Shown in pieces: positions 7,486 through 16,629 of a stretch of 41,451 nucleotides of DNA. Position 1 is the first letter of the stretch. Every line of letters begins with the position of its first letter. Origin of the DNA: an uncultured Rubrobacteraceae bacterium (GTDB lineage Bacteria; Actinomycetota; Rubrobacteria; Rubrobacterales; Rubrobacteraceae); NCBI GenBank assembly GCA_902806065.1, contig CADCVE010000036.1, forward strand, positions 1 to 41,451. The letters are read 5' to 3'. Below the pieces are notes generated by a model. It was not told the DNA's origin. It ran no database searches and was given only the letters and a program-made list of their open reading frames with translations. Both the position numbers and the translations under genes were made by a program.

Positions 7486-8847
7486 TTACCTGTTCGGCTC
7501 GTGGGGTGCTTCCCGGTCCAGGCTTCGTTTGACGAGGTAATTTACTACGTACAGGGCGAGCCCGACCAGGAGGAGTATTCCGGCGCGCTGGAATATGGCG
7601 AGCTCTTGCTGGTAGAGCAGGACGAGGATGGTCCCAATGGCGAGGATGGGTATCACAGCAGGGGCGGTAAAGTGGGAGTGGTCCACTCGTTCGCGGCGCA
7701 GAACCAAAACGGAGATGTTTACCACTATAAACACCAGCAATAGTAGTACGACCGTGGTGTTGGCGAGGTCGCCCACGTCGCCAGTGAGGACCAGTCCGAT
7801 CATGATCAGGGCAACGAAGACTATTGCTACCCAGGGCGTGCGCCTCCCTCGATGTACCGTGGTGAATATGCTCGGCATGACGCCCTCGCGGGCCATCCCG
7901 TAGAGGACGCGGGAGCTCATGATCAAGTTCGCCAGAGCCGTGTTGGTAATGGCCACGAGCGCGATCACCGCGAAAAGCTGGGGCGGGAACGCCAGCGGCC
8001 CCTCTGTGAGCACCAAGCGTAGCGGGGCTGACTCTTCCCCTGCAAGCCTCGCGGGGTCCACTATCATCGTTGCTGTGAACGCTACCAGAAGGTACACCAC
8101 GCCCACCAGCGCAATCCCGCCGAAGAGCGCCCGTGGGAAGGTGCGGCTCGGGTTCTCGGTCTCCTCGACAACGTTGACCGAGTCCTCAAAGCCAATCAGA
8201 GCGTAGAATGCCACCGAAGCTCCGGTAAGGACCGCCAGCGGCACTGCCGCCTCGCTCGTAAACTCGAACGGCCGGGTCGGCTCTGCGGTGCCACCGAAGA
8301 GAGCCAGGGCTCCTACTAAGATAATTAGCAAGAGTCCACTCAGTTCGATCAGGGTCAAGACCAAGTTTGTCTTGAGCGATTCGGAGATACCTATAAAGTT
8401 GATGAGTGAGAGTAAGAGTACGAACAAGATAGCTACCAGCAGCGCCGGCAGATTGACGAACTGGCCTAGGTAGTCCCCGCCGAATGCCCGCGCTGCCGCT
8501 CCCGCGCTCGCCAGTCCCGAGCAGATCACCGCGAACGCCACTATGAACGAGAATAGCGGGTTGCGGAACGCCCGGTTAGTATATAGTGCCGCTCCCGCCG
8601 CACCGGGATACTTGGTCACCAGCTCCGCGTAGGCAAAGGCCGTAAGCGCGGCAAGCATAAATGCCACCAGAAACGAGACCCAGACCGCGCCTCCAACCTC
8701 CCCGGCCACGGCACCGACCCGGACGTAGATCCCGGTTCCCAACATATCCCCGATGATAAAGAGCAACAGCAAGCGCGGCCCGATGGCCCTTGCTAGCCCG
8801 CCGCCCTCTCCGACCTGGCTCTCCGGCAACCTCGCTGTATCAGACAT
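7486..8847 (-). CDS. APC-superfamily amino acid permease
   Basis: 453 residues with about twelve hydrophobic segments. Transmembrane helix 1 carries the family motif GDMLGTGIYVRVGAVAGEVG, and helix 6 contains FYALIGFEDSVNVVEETENPSRTFPRA, the usual Gly/Phe-Glu-rich segment of cationic-amino-acid or YhdG-type transporters. It is predicted to import or exchange amino acids by proton symport; the substrate cannot be told. ATG 8847 has GGGGGC upstream and gives a hydrophilic N-terminus of normal length; the reading frame open upstream to 8973 is not needed. Confidence 0.88.
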   Translation of the reverse strand: MSDTARLPESQVGEGGGLARAIGPRLLLLFIIGDMLGTGIYVRVGAVAGEVGGAVWVSFLVAFMLAALTAFAYAELVTKYPGAAGAALYTNRAFRNPLFSFIVAFAVICSGLASAGAAARAFGGDYLGQFVNLPALLVAILFVLLLSLINFIGISESLKTNLVLTLIELSGLLLIILVGALALFGGTAEPTRPFEFTSEAAVPLAVLTGASVAFYALIGFEDSVNVVEETENPSRTFPRALFGGIALVGVVYLLVAFTATMIVDPARLAGEESAPLRLVLTEGPLAFPPQLFAVIALVAITNTALANLIMSSRVLYGMAREGVMPSIFTTVHRGRRTPWVAIVFVALIMIGLVLTGDVGDLANTTVVLLLLVFIVVNISVLVLRRERVDHSHFTAPAVIPILAIGTILVLLYQQELAIFQRAGILLLVGLALYVVNYLVKRSLDREAPHEPNR

Positions 8848-8891
8848 TAAACTAGCCCCCTTCGAGACTCGTTGACTGCAACTGCTATTAG

Positions 8892-9287
8892 TTAGCCCAG
8901 GAACCTCAGGCCGGACACGGACGGTGTATCCGCCGGCTCCTCTACGACCTCGAAGCTTCTCCCGGAGATCCACGACAGAGCGTCTTCCCGCAGACGGGCA
9001 AGCCTCCCACCGACGGAGAATACGTTGACGCGGTTGAGTGTGTAGAGGCCCGGGATGGTCTCGGGGGGTACCGGCGCCTCCAGGATGACCCGGCTCGCCT
9101 TCGTCATGCCCGCCTGCCAGTCTTCCTCCGGGAAAGCTGTGCTCTCGAAGTAGAATTCCGTGAGCGGGTCGGTTTCGTGAGAGAAGGCAACGAAGACCCT
9201 ACCGAGATTCGTCCGGTGCTCGAGATCCAACTCCAAAAGGATCCGATCCCCCACCATGTACCGCCCCGGCCCCTGACCATCACTCAT
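8892..9287 (-). CDS. Uncharacterised protein upstream of the permease gene
   Basis: 131 residues from ATG 9287, preceded by GGAAAGGGG. The frame stays open to 9455, but the extra N-terminal part looks unlike protein. The body has beta-type sequence (DRILLELDLEHRTNLGRVFV, FYFESTAFPEEDW, SRVILEAPVPPETIPGLYTL), suggesting a small immunoglobulin-like or carbohydrate-binding-like fold. No family recognised. It lies 44 nt upstream of the permease gene on the same strand and may be co-transcribed. Confidence 0.55.
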   Translation of the reverse strand: MSDGQGPGRYMVGDRILLELDLEHRTNLGRVFVAFSHETDPLTEFYFESTAFPEEDWQAGMTKASRVILEAPVPPETIPGLYTLNRVNVFSVGGRLARLREDALSWISGRSFEVVEEPADTPSVSGLRFLG

Positions 9288-9620
9288 CCACATCCCCTTT
9301 CCTGGATGATCTCCTGAACATCCTACCCAAACCACCAGCCCCCCGCCAAGAACTGTGGTGAGGACCGAGCCATCCTGACATCTCGAAAGCACTGCCTCTG
9401 TCCAATCCGCGGCGAACCGGACGTTTATGCCCTTGACTCTCACCTCGCCCCCCACGGGTCAAACCACGTTAACAGCCCCCGCTGGCTCGCGCCACACGCG
9501 TCAGTCTGTGTACCGGCTACGGGATAATCGTCCTCCGCAATGATGACCGGCGCTCACTCCGAATCTTATTGCTGCTTACCCGGAGCGCGCCGCGTAGAAT
9601 GTAGGCTGGCACAGCCGAGA

Positions 9621-10280
9621 ATGTTTGGAGGAGTTTTGGATAGTCTCTTTGAGTCTCTGGAGGGTGGCGAGAACCGCGAAGAGCGGCTAGCGGAGCTTGC
9701 CCGGCAGGTCTCTGTATGTACGAGGTGTGATCTGGCGCTCAACCGGACGAACACGGTCTTCGGGACCGGAGATCCTTACTCCCCCTTGATGCTCGTCGGT
9801 GAGGGACCGGGAGAGAACGAGGATGCCACCGGCTTGCCGTTCGTGGGGCGTGCCGGCAAGCTCCTCGATGACATCCTCGCAGCCGTGGACCTGACGCGCC
9901 AGGACGTGTACCTGACCAACACCGTCAAGTGCCGGGCCGCCGTGGAGGAAGGGGGGCGGATGAAGAACCGCCCGCCACGGGCCGGCGAGATCCGGGCCTG
10001 CAACCCCTATCTCCAGAGCCAGATGGAGGCGGTGAAGCCGGAGATCATACTGTGCCTCGGCGGCCCCGCCGCCAAAACGGTAATAGACAAGGACTTCAAG
10101 ATCACCAAAGACCGCGGCAAGTGGTACGAGGTGAACGGTATAAAGGCAATGGCGACCTTCCACCCGGCCTACGTACTACGCCAGCGCGGCGACGATCTGC
10201 AAAGCGCGAAACGCGCCGTATGGAAGGACGTTCAGGCGGTCTATACCGAGTACCAGAGGGCGCTGGAGGAACAGCGATAG
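9621..10280 (+). CDS. Uracil-DNA glycosylase, family 4 (iron-sulfur)
   Basis: About 219 residues. It removes uracil from DNA arising by cytosine deamination. Four cluster cysteines are visible: CTRC near the start and the pair in NTVKCRAAV and IRACNPYL. The active-site motif GEGPGENEDATGLPFVGRAG is intact, as is the second motif ATFHPAYVLRQ. I start at ATG 9621, which gives the usual family length; the frame is open further upstream but the added residues are not family-like. A TTG at 9636 directly after GGAGGAG is a second possible start. Confidence 0.9.
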   Translation: MFGGVLDSLFESLEGGENREERLAELARQVSVCTRCDLALNRTNTVFGTGDPYSPLMLVGEGPGENEDATGLPFVGRAGKLLDDILAAVDLTRQDVYLTNTVKCRAAVEEGGRMKNRPPRAGEIRACNPYLQSQMEAVKPEIILCLGGPAAKTVIDKDFKITKDRGKWYEVNGIKAMATFHPAYVLRQRGDDLQSAKRAVWKDVQAVYTEYQRALEEQR

Positions 10281-10519
10281 ACCCAGGCTCTCGCTAGATC
10301 TCGTTGCTAACTGGCAGTCGGAAGATCGGCATCTTCGGGAGTTTATCTGCCGTAGGGACATCGCTTGGCAGCGCTTGGGAGCGGCGAGACAGTCGGGGTA
10401 GGGGGCGCGGTCGAGGGTTTTACTCTGCTTGCGTGAGAGTATTACTAACCAATTTCTATTGCCCCTGCTATTATGCTAATGCAAAGCAGTGGAAAAGCGT
10501 CGAGAAGGGTCCGTGAACC

Positions 10520-11581
10520 TTGGTAAGCACAGTCTCCAGCAACCGAATGATGGATAGCGTCGACAAAGACCTGCTCAACCTTATACAGCGGGAGTTTCCG
10601 CTGGAGAGGGAGCCGTTCGAGGCGCTGGGGAGGAGTCTTGGTTTACCGGGGGACGAGGTGATCCGGCGCATAGACGCTCTCAAGAGGGGGCGGGTGATCC
10701 GGCAGATCAGCGCCATCTTCGATACCCGCGTCCTCGGCTACCAGTCGAGCCTCGTCGCCGCCACGATTCCACCCGAGAAGCTGAACTCCGCCGCCAAGGC
10801 TATAAACTCTCACCCTGGTGTCTCCCACAACTACGAGCGTAACAACCCTTTCAACCTCTGGTACACGGTCGCCGTACCGCCGGACTCGCGGCTCGGACTA
10901 GAGAGCACCATAGAGGTGCTACACAAGATCAGCGGCGCCGAGAAGACGCGTACCTTGCCGACGCTGAAGCTGTTCAAGATCGGAGTGACGCTGGACATGA
11001 GGGAGGGCGCCACCGCGAGGAAGGAAGCCCCGCAGTACGGCGAGGACGACCGGGCGGGAGCCGACCGGAACGTCTCCGATGATGACAAGGCCGCTATCAA
11101 GGCTTTGCAGGAGGATGTGCCGCTTACGCCGAGGCCCTTCGATCTCTGGGGACGTCAGGTCGGGCTCTCCTATGAGGAGCTACTAGAGCGAGCGCATGAC
11201 TTGCAGCGGCGCAAGATCATGCGCCGCTTCTCTGCCGTCCTCTATCACCGCAAAGCAGGCTTCCGGGCAAATGCGATGGGCGTCTGGGAGGTTCCGCCGG
11301 AGCGTGTGGAAGAGGTTGGCAACACCTTCGCCCAGTACCAGGCGGTCTCTCACTGCTACCAGCGCCCGGTGTACGAGGACTGGCCGTACGCCCTCTTCAG
11401 CATGGTCCATGGCCGCAGTGAGGAGGAGTGTGAGTCCGTCCTGGACGCGATGGCCGCCGAGACCGGCCTCACCGAGCGGATCTCCCTGTACTCCACCCGC
11501 GAGTACAAGAAGACACGAGTGCGCTACTTCACCCCGGAGATGGAGGCGTGGGAGAAGCTCTACGCTGGTGTCCTCCGCTAA
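10520..11581 (+). CDS. Fused siroheme decarboxylase-like protein (AhbA-AhbB type)
   Basis: 353 residues made of two Lrp/AsnC-like units. Each has a winged-helix start (LLNLIQREFPLEREPFEALG; later IKALQEDVPLTPRPFDLWG) and a ferredoxin-like half with the diagnostic VSHNYERNNPFNLWYTV and VSHCYQRPVYEDWPYALFSM. In AhbA/AhbB and NirD/G/H/L proteins these histidines and arginines act in decarboxylating siroheme to didecarboxysiroheme on the way to heme or heme d1. In most species the two are separate chains or the protein is a NirDL fusion. No other heme genes are nearby. The start is uncertain: TTG 10520 has GAGAAGGG about 10 nt upstream, and ATG 10547 or 10550 are alternatives. A hairpin terminator follows. 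Confidence 0.82.
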   Translation: MVSTVSSNRMMDSVDKDLLNLIQREFPLEREPFEALGRSLGLPGDEVIRRIDALKRGRVIRQISAIFDTRVLGYQSSLVAATIPPEKLNSAAKAINSHPGVSHNYERNNPFNLWYTVAVPPDSRLGLESTIEVLHKISGAEKTRTLPTLKLFKIGVTLDMREGATARKEAPQYGEDDRAGADRNVSDDDKAAIKALQEDVPLTPRPFDLWGRQVGLSYEELLERAHDLQRRKIMRRFSAVLYHRKAGFRANAMGVWEVPPERVEEVGNTFAQYQAVSHCYQRPVYEDWPYALFSMVHGRSEEECESVLDAMAAETGLTERISLYSTREYKKTRVRYFTPEMEAWEKLYAGVLR

Positions 11582-11606
11582 ACCACCAGAAGAGTAGGTT
11601 GTGAGA

Positions 11607-11636
11607 GCCCCCGTACCGGCATCGTCCGGCGGGGGC
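11607..11636 (+). terminator. GC-rich hairpin terminator
   Basis: GCCCCCG (11607-11613) pairs with CGGGGGC (11630-11636); inside, CCGG (11616-11619) pairs with CCGG (11626-11629) around CATCGT, with TA bulged. It stands 26 nt after the preceding stop. The trailing ATCTTCGTCTT is only weakly T-rich. Confidence 0.6.
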
Positions 11637-11653
11637 ATCTTCGTCTTCGGAAT

Positions 11654-12397
11654 ATGTTGAACACTTCGTTCCTGGTGGCGCTCTCAGCAGCTTTTCTGGC
11701 AGGGTGCGTCTCGGGGCTCACCGGGTTCGGTATCGCCCTCATCAGCGTGCCATTGCTCCTCTTCGTCTACGACCCGGCGACGGTCGTGGCCCTGACAGCG
11801 GTACTCTCGGTGTTTATCAACCTGGCGGTGGTCCGGGACTCGTGGGGTGATGCTCACAAGCGGTTGGTGCTCGCGCTCCTGGTCCCGGCGTTGGTCGGAA
11901 TGGCCGCCGGGGTCGAGGTCTTGCGCACCGTGGACCCGGTGTATCTTCGGCTCGGGGCGGGGGTCATGGTGGTATTCTCGACTTTGCTGCTCCTGCGGGA
12001 GGTGCGCATCCCCGGTGCCGCGACACGGTGGGGACCGGTCGCGGCTGGCTCAACGAGCGGCGTGCTCGCGACCTCCATCGGGCTCGCCGGCCCTCCTATA
12101 GTGCTCCTCTTCGCCTCTCGCGGCCTCGCCAAGCATGCCTTCCGGAGCTCGAGTGCGCTCTATTTTCTCGTTGCAAGCGTAGTGACCCTCCCCTTGCTCG
12201 TCTTCCGCGACGTCTTTGACTGGGCCCAGGCGCCGCTCACTCTGGCCCTCGTCCCTGCCGCACTCCTAGGCAAGCTCGCCGGTACCGCGCTCGTGGAGAG
12301 GATCTCGGAGAAAACATTTAGCCTGGTGAGCTTGAGCATAGTGCTCCTCACCGGCGCTTTGGGAGTCGCAACTGCTCTGCACGCACTGCTGTTCTAG
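11654..12397 (+). CDS. TauE/SafE-family anion exporter
   Basis: 247 residues with about eight hydrophobic helices. The N-terminal signature LAGCVSGLTGFGIALISVPLLLF and the internal repeat AAGSTSGVLATSIGLAGPPIVLLF are the two halves characteristic of TauE/SafE permeases, which export sulfite or sulfur-containing organic anions. The substrate is not deducible. It starts at ATG 11654 just after the terminator hairpin and is convergent with the dehalogenase gene. Confidence 0.85.
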   Translation: MLNTSFLVALSAAFLAGCVSGLTGFGIALISVPLLLFVYDPATVVALTAVLSVFINLAVVRDSWGDAHKRLVLALLVPALVGMAAGVEVLRTVDPVYLRLGAGVMVVFSTLLLLREVRIPGAATRWGPVAAGSTSGVLATSIGLAGPPIVLLFASRGLAKHAFRSSSALYFLVASVVTLPLLVFRDVFDWAQAPLTLALVPAALLGKLAGTALVERISEKTFSLVSLSIVLLTGALGVATALHALLF

Positions 12398-12399
12398 CG

Positions 12400-12427
12400 G
12401 CCGGCTACCGGCTACCAGCTACCAGCT
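12400..12427. repeat. Short tandem repeat and hairpin between convergent genes
   Basis: GGCTACC, GGCTACC and AGCTACC are three tandem 7-mers (12403-12423) followed by a partial AGCT. GCCGG-CTA-CCGGC (12400-12412) forms a 5-bp hairpin that could serve as a bidirectional terminator between the exporter and dehalogenase genes. Confidence 0.4.
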
Positions 12428-12429
12428 CT

Positions 12430-13143
12430 TTATGCGCCGAGCTTTCCGGCCAGATCGACGAAGTCTTCAGCGACCAGGTCGAAGAGCGGGTCGGGCTCCT
12501 CTGCTTCTCCTTCGGGACCCCACTCAAGAGGGCGTGGGACGTAGGCCGCGCGGAGGCCGTTCTCTTGGGCGTGGCGCAGGTCGCTCGGGTGGGCGGCGAC
12601 GAGCATTACCTGTTCGGGGCGTAGATTCAACAGGCCCGACACCATTAGATAGGTCTCGGGGTCGGGCTTGTAGTGGTGGACGAGCTCGGCCGACAAGATA
12701 AGATCCCACGGCAACCCTGCCCATTTGGCTATGTCGGTCAGGAGAGCAACGTTGCCGTTGGAGAGCGTGGTGATGATGTACCGTTCCCTAAGGCGCGCGA
12801 GCCCAGGCACGGAGTCTGGCCAGGGATCGAGGCGGTGCCAGACCTTGTTGAGGTAGTCTTTCTCGTCTTCGGCGAGACCTTCGATGCCGAACTCTTCGAG
12901 CAACTCTTCGAGGGAGGCGCGGTGGAGGGCGTCGAGGTTGGCCCAGTGAATCTCGCCCTGGCGCACCCGGTCCATCGAGGGAGCATAGCGGCCACGCCAC
13001 TCGTCGGCGAAGGCAGCCCAATCTACTTCGATCCCCTTCTTTCGGGACAGCTCTTCGCCGTCCCGGATCACGGCGCTTCTCCAGTCCACGACGGTGCCGA
13101 AGACGTCGAAGGCCAGCGCTCTTACACTCAAAATGTCCGTCAT
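12430..13143 (-). CDS. Haloacid dehalogenase, type II (HAD superfamily)
   Basis: 237 residues. It has the HAD nucleophile motif FDVFGTVVDWRS, motif II TLSNGNVALL, the lysine motif HHYKPDPETYLMV and the acidic/amide motif VAAHPSDLRHAQENG. The combination DVFGTVVDWR, SNGN and AAHPSDL is that of L-2-haloacid dehalogenases, which hydrolyse 2-halocarboxylates to 2-hydroxycarboxylates. Physiological substrates in soil bacteria are often unknown. It starts at ATG 13143 and runs convergently with the exporter gene. Confidence 0.88.
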   Translation of the reverse strand: MTDILSVRALAFDVFGTVVDWRSAVIRDGEELSRKKGIEVDWAAFADEWRGRYAPSMDRVRQGEIHWANLDALHRASLEELLEEFGIEGLAEDEKDYLNKVWHRLDPWPDSVPGLARLRERYIITTLSNGNVALLTDIAKWAGLPWDLILSAELVHHYKPDPETYLMVSGLLNLRPEQVMLVAAHPSDLRHAQENGLRAAYVPRPLEWGPEGEAEEPDPLFDLVAEDFVDLAGKLGA

Positions 13144-13346
13144 GCTCCCCCGCGGATCGCTTTGGTGGGCCGGAGGTTCAGCTCTCCGTCCCCGTTGATC
13201 AGTCCCTCGAACATACAGCCTCTGCCTTCATATCGCTTCAGGGAATCTCCCGAAAACTATAACCGATACCGCCGCTGGCTGGACCGGCGTTCCCCCGGGC
13301 CGCATACTTACCCTCGCATGCTGAGACTACTATCCGGAGGCGAGAG

Positions 13347-13682
13347 ATGGCGTTGTATGCTTTGAACCTTTTTGATCTCACGGGCAACGACTCGTACCTG
13401 CAGTACTCGCGCCGATCCGTGAAAGCCGTGGGTAAACACGGCGGCCGGGTCGTCGCCCTTGGCCGGTTGAGCGGGGTCCAGGAGGGCGAGCCGGGCGTGG
13501 AGCCACGCGGGGTTATGGTCCTCGTCGAGTGGCCCTCCCAAGAGTCGTTCCAGGCATTCGTGGACGACCCCGAGCATGCTGACCTGCACCCGCTGCGCGA
13601 GGACGGCACGCGTAATTACCTGTGGTGGCTCTACGACCGGTTGGAAGACCTGCGCCCGCTTCTAGCATCTACCCGTGAGTAG
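13347..13682 (+). CDS. DUF1330-like small protein (dimeric alpha-beta barrel)
   Basis: 111 residues. The pattern YALNLFDLTGNDSYLQYSRR, GGRVVALGRLSGVQEG, MVLVEWPSQESFQAFVDDPEH is that of the ferredoxin-like dimeric DUF1330/EthD-type proteins, whose function is generally unknown. ATG 13347 is preceded by GGAGGCGAGAG. It is divergent from the dehalogenase gene across about 200 bp with no other feature. Confidence 0.75.
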   Translation: MALYALNLFDLTGNDSYLQYSRRSVKAVGKHGGRVVALGRLSGVQEGEPGVEPRGVMVLVEWPSQESFQAFVDDPEHADLHPLREDGTRNYLWWLYDRLEDLRPLLASTRE

Positions 13683-13781
13683 CTAGCCCGGGCGGGGCAA
13701 ACCTTGTCGGCACCTTAGTAACCCACGGCTACCGCCGCCCTGTTGCCCGTTGCAGGAGAATAGCTATCGTCCCTACAGGGG

Positions 13782-14296
13782 TCACTCCGGGACCACGTCT
13801 GCAACGTCGATTTCGTCATCTCCTGATAGCGTCGTGACGCCGCCAGGATCACGGTGTACTTTGACCACGCAGTTCAATGGGTCCACCACGATCACTATCC
13901 GAGCACACCGGCTCGGAGCCACTCCGTCACTTTGCCCTCCCCCAGCGTAGGTGTCCCCGGGAGGGATTACTTCGACTGCCAGTCCGCCGCTCCAGGCAGG
14001 TATCTTCCGGTCTCCCCCACATCCGCAACGCGCTCGCCGCGCACGAACGCTACATAGGGTGCGCGCACCGTGTCAGGGTCACGAGCAAGCAGGCACCCTG
14101 TCTTCGTCGCGTACACGGCCCCGAGTCACCTCTCTTCGACATACTGCGTCAGAGGCCAGACAAAACACCGCAATACACCCGTACGGATATCCCGCCGGTG
14201 TCACGCGGTTCGCAACTCTCCTCGGATAGGCGCGTGACGGTCTCCTCCATCGGGCATCCGAAGCAGTTCCTGGACTGTTGTGTTTCGAACTCGCAT
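13782..14296 (-). pseudogene. Decayed Uma2-family (restriction-endonuclease fold) gene
   Basis: On the minus strand from ATG 14296 the reading is MRVRNTTVQELLRMPDGGDRH followed by IRGELR and a stop. After that, the same frame resumes with LGAVYATKTGCLLARDPDTV, RAPYVAFVRGERV and later GRYLPGAADWQSK. A frameshift follows, after which another frame gives IVVDPLNCVVKVHRDPGGV and TLSGDDEIDVADVVPE. These pieces in order match Uma2 (DUF820) proteins, small PD-(D/E)XK-like proteins abundant in cyanobacteria and actinobacteria. At least three stops and one frameshift show the gene is dead. The region 13683-14522 has no other gene. Confidence 0.75.
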
Positions 14297-14423
14297 GGTC
14301 AGAACGATTACCCAAAGGCAAAGGTGGCGCAACGCTGCCTCAAACACAAAGGTGCGTAGGTAGGCGGCTATAAGCTGTGAGCTATAGCCGTGGTAGCAGA
14401 AGCGTGCTGAACGTATCGTCACG

Positions 14424-14455
14424 CGAGGAGACCCGGACCAATACAGGTCTCCTCG
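14424..14455 (-). terminator. Perfect 10-bp hairpin downstream of pckA
   Basis: CGAGGAGACC (14424-14433) and GGTCTCCTCG (14446-14455) pair perfectly with a 12-nt loop, 67 nt past the pckA stop on the minus strand. No T-run follows in either direction, so it would be a non-canonical terminator. Confidence 0.45.
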
Positions 14456-14522
14456 GCTTGCCGGAAGCAATCCCGTGTCTGCGGTCGATTACCTGTTCGC
14501 TGCTCTTGCTGATAGCTGACCG

Positions 14523-16124
14523 CTACGGAGAAGCCGGCCCCGCCTTCTTGACCTCTTCGTCCACCTCGGCCTCGAACTTCTCGAAGTTTTCGATAAAGAG
14601 GCCGGCGAGTCTCTTTGCATGCTCGTCGTAGGCGATTTTGTCGTCCCAGGTCCCACGGGGGTCGAGGACTTTGGTTGGGACACCAGGGACTTCCAGCGGT
14701 ACGTGAAGGCCGAAGATCGGGTCCTCCCGCGTCCCGGCGCCGTCGAGCTTTCCCTCGATGACAGCCCGCACCATGGCGCGCGTCTCGGTTATGTCTATGC
14801 GGCTCCCGACCCCGTACGGTCCGCCGGACCAGCCGGTGTTTATGAGGTAGCAGCGCGTCCCGTGTTCTTTGAGCTTCTCGGAGAGCATCGTCGAGTAGGT
14901 CGTGGCCGGGAGCGGCAGGAAGGGCGCCCCGAAGCAGGTCGAGAAGGTCGCCTCGACCTCGTTCTCCATGTCGGCCTCGGTGCCGGCGAGCTTGGCGGTA
15001 TATCCGGAGAGGAAGTAGTAGGCGGCCTGCTCGGGGGTGAGGGCGCTTATCGGGGGGAGGACCCCGAAGGCGTCGGCGGTGAGGAAGAGGACGGCCTCCG
15101 GGTGACCGCAACGACCCTCAGGGACGGAGTTCTCGATGTACTCCAGGGGGTAGGCCGCGCGGGTGTTCTCGGTCAGGAGGCGGTCTTCGTAGTCCACCTC
15201 GCGGCTCTGGCGCTCGACGCCGACGTTCTCCAGCACGGCCCCGAAGCGGATGGCGGAGTAGATCTGGGGTTCCTTCTCGGCAGAGAGGTTTATGGTCTTG
15301 GCGTAGCACCCTCCCTCGAAGTTGAAGATGCCCTCGTCGGACCAACCGTGCTCGTCGTCCCCGATGAGCCTGCGCTCCTGGTCCGCCGACAGCGTGGTCT
15401 TGCCGGTACCGGAGAGCCCGAAGAAGCACGCCACGTCGTCGCGCTCGCCGACGTTGGCCGAGCAGTGCATCGGGAAGACCTGATGTTCCGTCGGCAGCAC
15501 GAAATTGAGGACGCTGAAGATGCTTTTCTTGATCTCACCGGCATATCCCGTGCCGCAGATGAGGACCACCTTGCGCGAGAAGTCCATGCATACAAAGGTC
15601 TCGGACCCGGTGCCATCCTCCTCGGGCTCGGCGAGGAAGCCGGGGACGCTGAGCACGGTCCACTCCGGCTCGAAGTCTTGCAGCTCCTCTCTGCCGGGAC
15701 GGCGGAAGAGCTGGCGGGCAAAGAGAGCGTGCCAGGCATACTCGGCCGCGACCTGCACGTTGAGACGGTACCGAGGGTCCGCTCCCGCGTAGGCGTCGAC
15801 CACGTAGAACTCCTCCAGGTTGCCGAGGTAGTCGGTCGCCTTCTCCAGAATCGACTCGAAGGCCTGCGTAGAAAACGGCTTGTTGACGGCGCCCCAGGCT
15901 ACTTTGTCGCACGTAAAGTCGTCCTCGACGATAAAGCGGTCCTTTGGGGAGCGGCCCGTGCGTTTGCCGGTCTTGGCTACCAGAGCGCCGTTCTCGGCGA
16001 TCATGCCTTCGCGTCTCCTTACGGCCGCCTCCACGAGCCTCGCTGGGGGCAGGTTCTCGTGTACCGCCCCGTAATGTACCAGCCCGAGCCTCTCCAGCGT
16101 CAACTTGCGTACCGCTACGTCCAT
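14523..16124 (-). CDS. pckA: Phosphoenolpyruvate carboxykinase (ATP)
   Basis: 533 residues, the normal length. It converts oxaloacetate and ATP to PEP and CO2, the entry to gluconeogenesis. Motifs visible: RTGRSPKDRFIVED near the N-terminus, MHCSANVG, the kinase P-loop FFGLSGTGKTTLS, the DDEHGWSDEGIFNFEGGCYAK segment with the metal-binding Asp, and RAAYPLEYI. ATG 16124 follows AAAGGGA. The 500-bp upstream region is non-coding and should hold its promoter. Confidence 0.97.
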   Translation of the reverse strand: MDVAVRKLTLERLGLVHYGAVHENLPPARLVEAAVRRREGMIAENGALVAKTGKRTGRSPKDRFIVEDDFTCDKVAWGAVNKPFSTQAFESILEKATDYLGNLEEFYVVDAYAGADPRYRLNVQVAAEYAWHALFARQLFRRPGREELQDFEPEWTVLSVPGFLAEPEEDGTGSETFVCMDFSRKVVLICGTGYAGEIKKSIFSVLNFVLPTEHQVFPMHCSANVGERDDVACFFGLSGTGKTTLSADQERRLIGDDEHGWSDEGIFNFEGGCYAKTINLSAEKEPQIYSAIRFGAVLENVGVERQSREVDYEDRLLTENTRAAYPLEYIENSVPEGRCGHPEAVLFLTADAFGVLPPISALTPEQAAYYFLSGYTAKLAGTEADMENEVEATFSTCFGAPFLPLPATTYSTMLSEKLKEHGTRCYLINTGWSGGPYGVGSRIDITETRAMVRAVIEGKLDGAGTREDPIFGLHVPLEVPGVPTKVLDPRGTWDDKIAYDEHAKRLAGLFIENFEKFEAEVDEEVKKAGPASP

Positions 16125-16629
16125 ATAATCCCTTTCACCGTCCCCGAGCCAGTCATCCGCCGCCCCGGAATGTTTCTAGCAGAGAGCCTGGCAATTTGCC
16201 GCTCGCCAGACTCAAGTCTAGCAAACCAAAAGAAAAACCGCGTGGCCCTTGTCAGAGAGATAATCGGGGTGCAAGTCATAGGCAACCAGTTCCGGTTGTT
16301 GGGCCTCGCAGACAGGTCACAGCCCCTGCCGTGCTTCTCTGCACCGATTAGCTCAAAACAGCTCGCAACTCGTATTCCCTAGCCCTAAGCTCTACGTGTT
16401 ACTTATTCTAAGGCAATTCATTACAACGATTGAGGTGTGCAGGAGGAGCGTGCTCCTTCTCCTCAACAATATCATCCTAATATTAGTTCTCAGGAGGCCT
16501 TTGCTAACATGGAACATTAGAAGAGGGCCAAAACGCGCGGACTGGCTTACGCGTGTGCGGCGTGGAGGGCTACAAGTCTCGATTCCGGTACCATGTTCCC
16601 AAACAACAGAGTCCGAAAAGGGAGTAGCG
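16125..16629. other. Intergenic region between pckA and the gene at 16630
   Basis: Shared upstream region of two divergent genes. An imperfect hairpin GGAGGAGC/GCTCCTTC lies at about 16442-16459. GGAACAT near 16509 is complementary to ATGTTCC near 16593, but no cloverleaf can be drawn between them. No gene was recognised. Confidence 0.35.

Noticed and set aside
14619-16382. A 587-codon plus-strand open frame opposite pckA
   Set aside because: It is the antisense shadow of pckA; the sequence has no family resemblance and is biased by the GC-rich codon pattern of the real gene.
16509-16599. Possible tRNA with a 7-bp acceptor stem (GGAACAT/ATGTTCC)
   Set aside because: No T-arm, anticodon arm or CCA-compatible layout can be drawn between the two ends; the pairing is probably chance.
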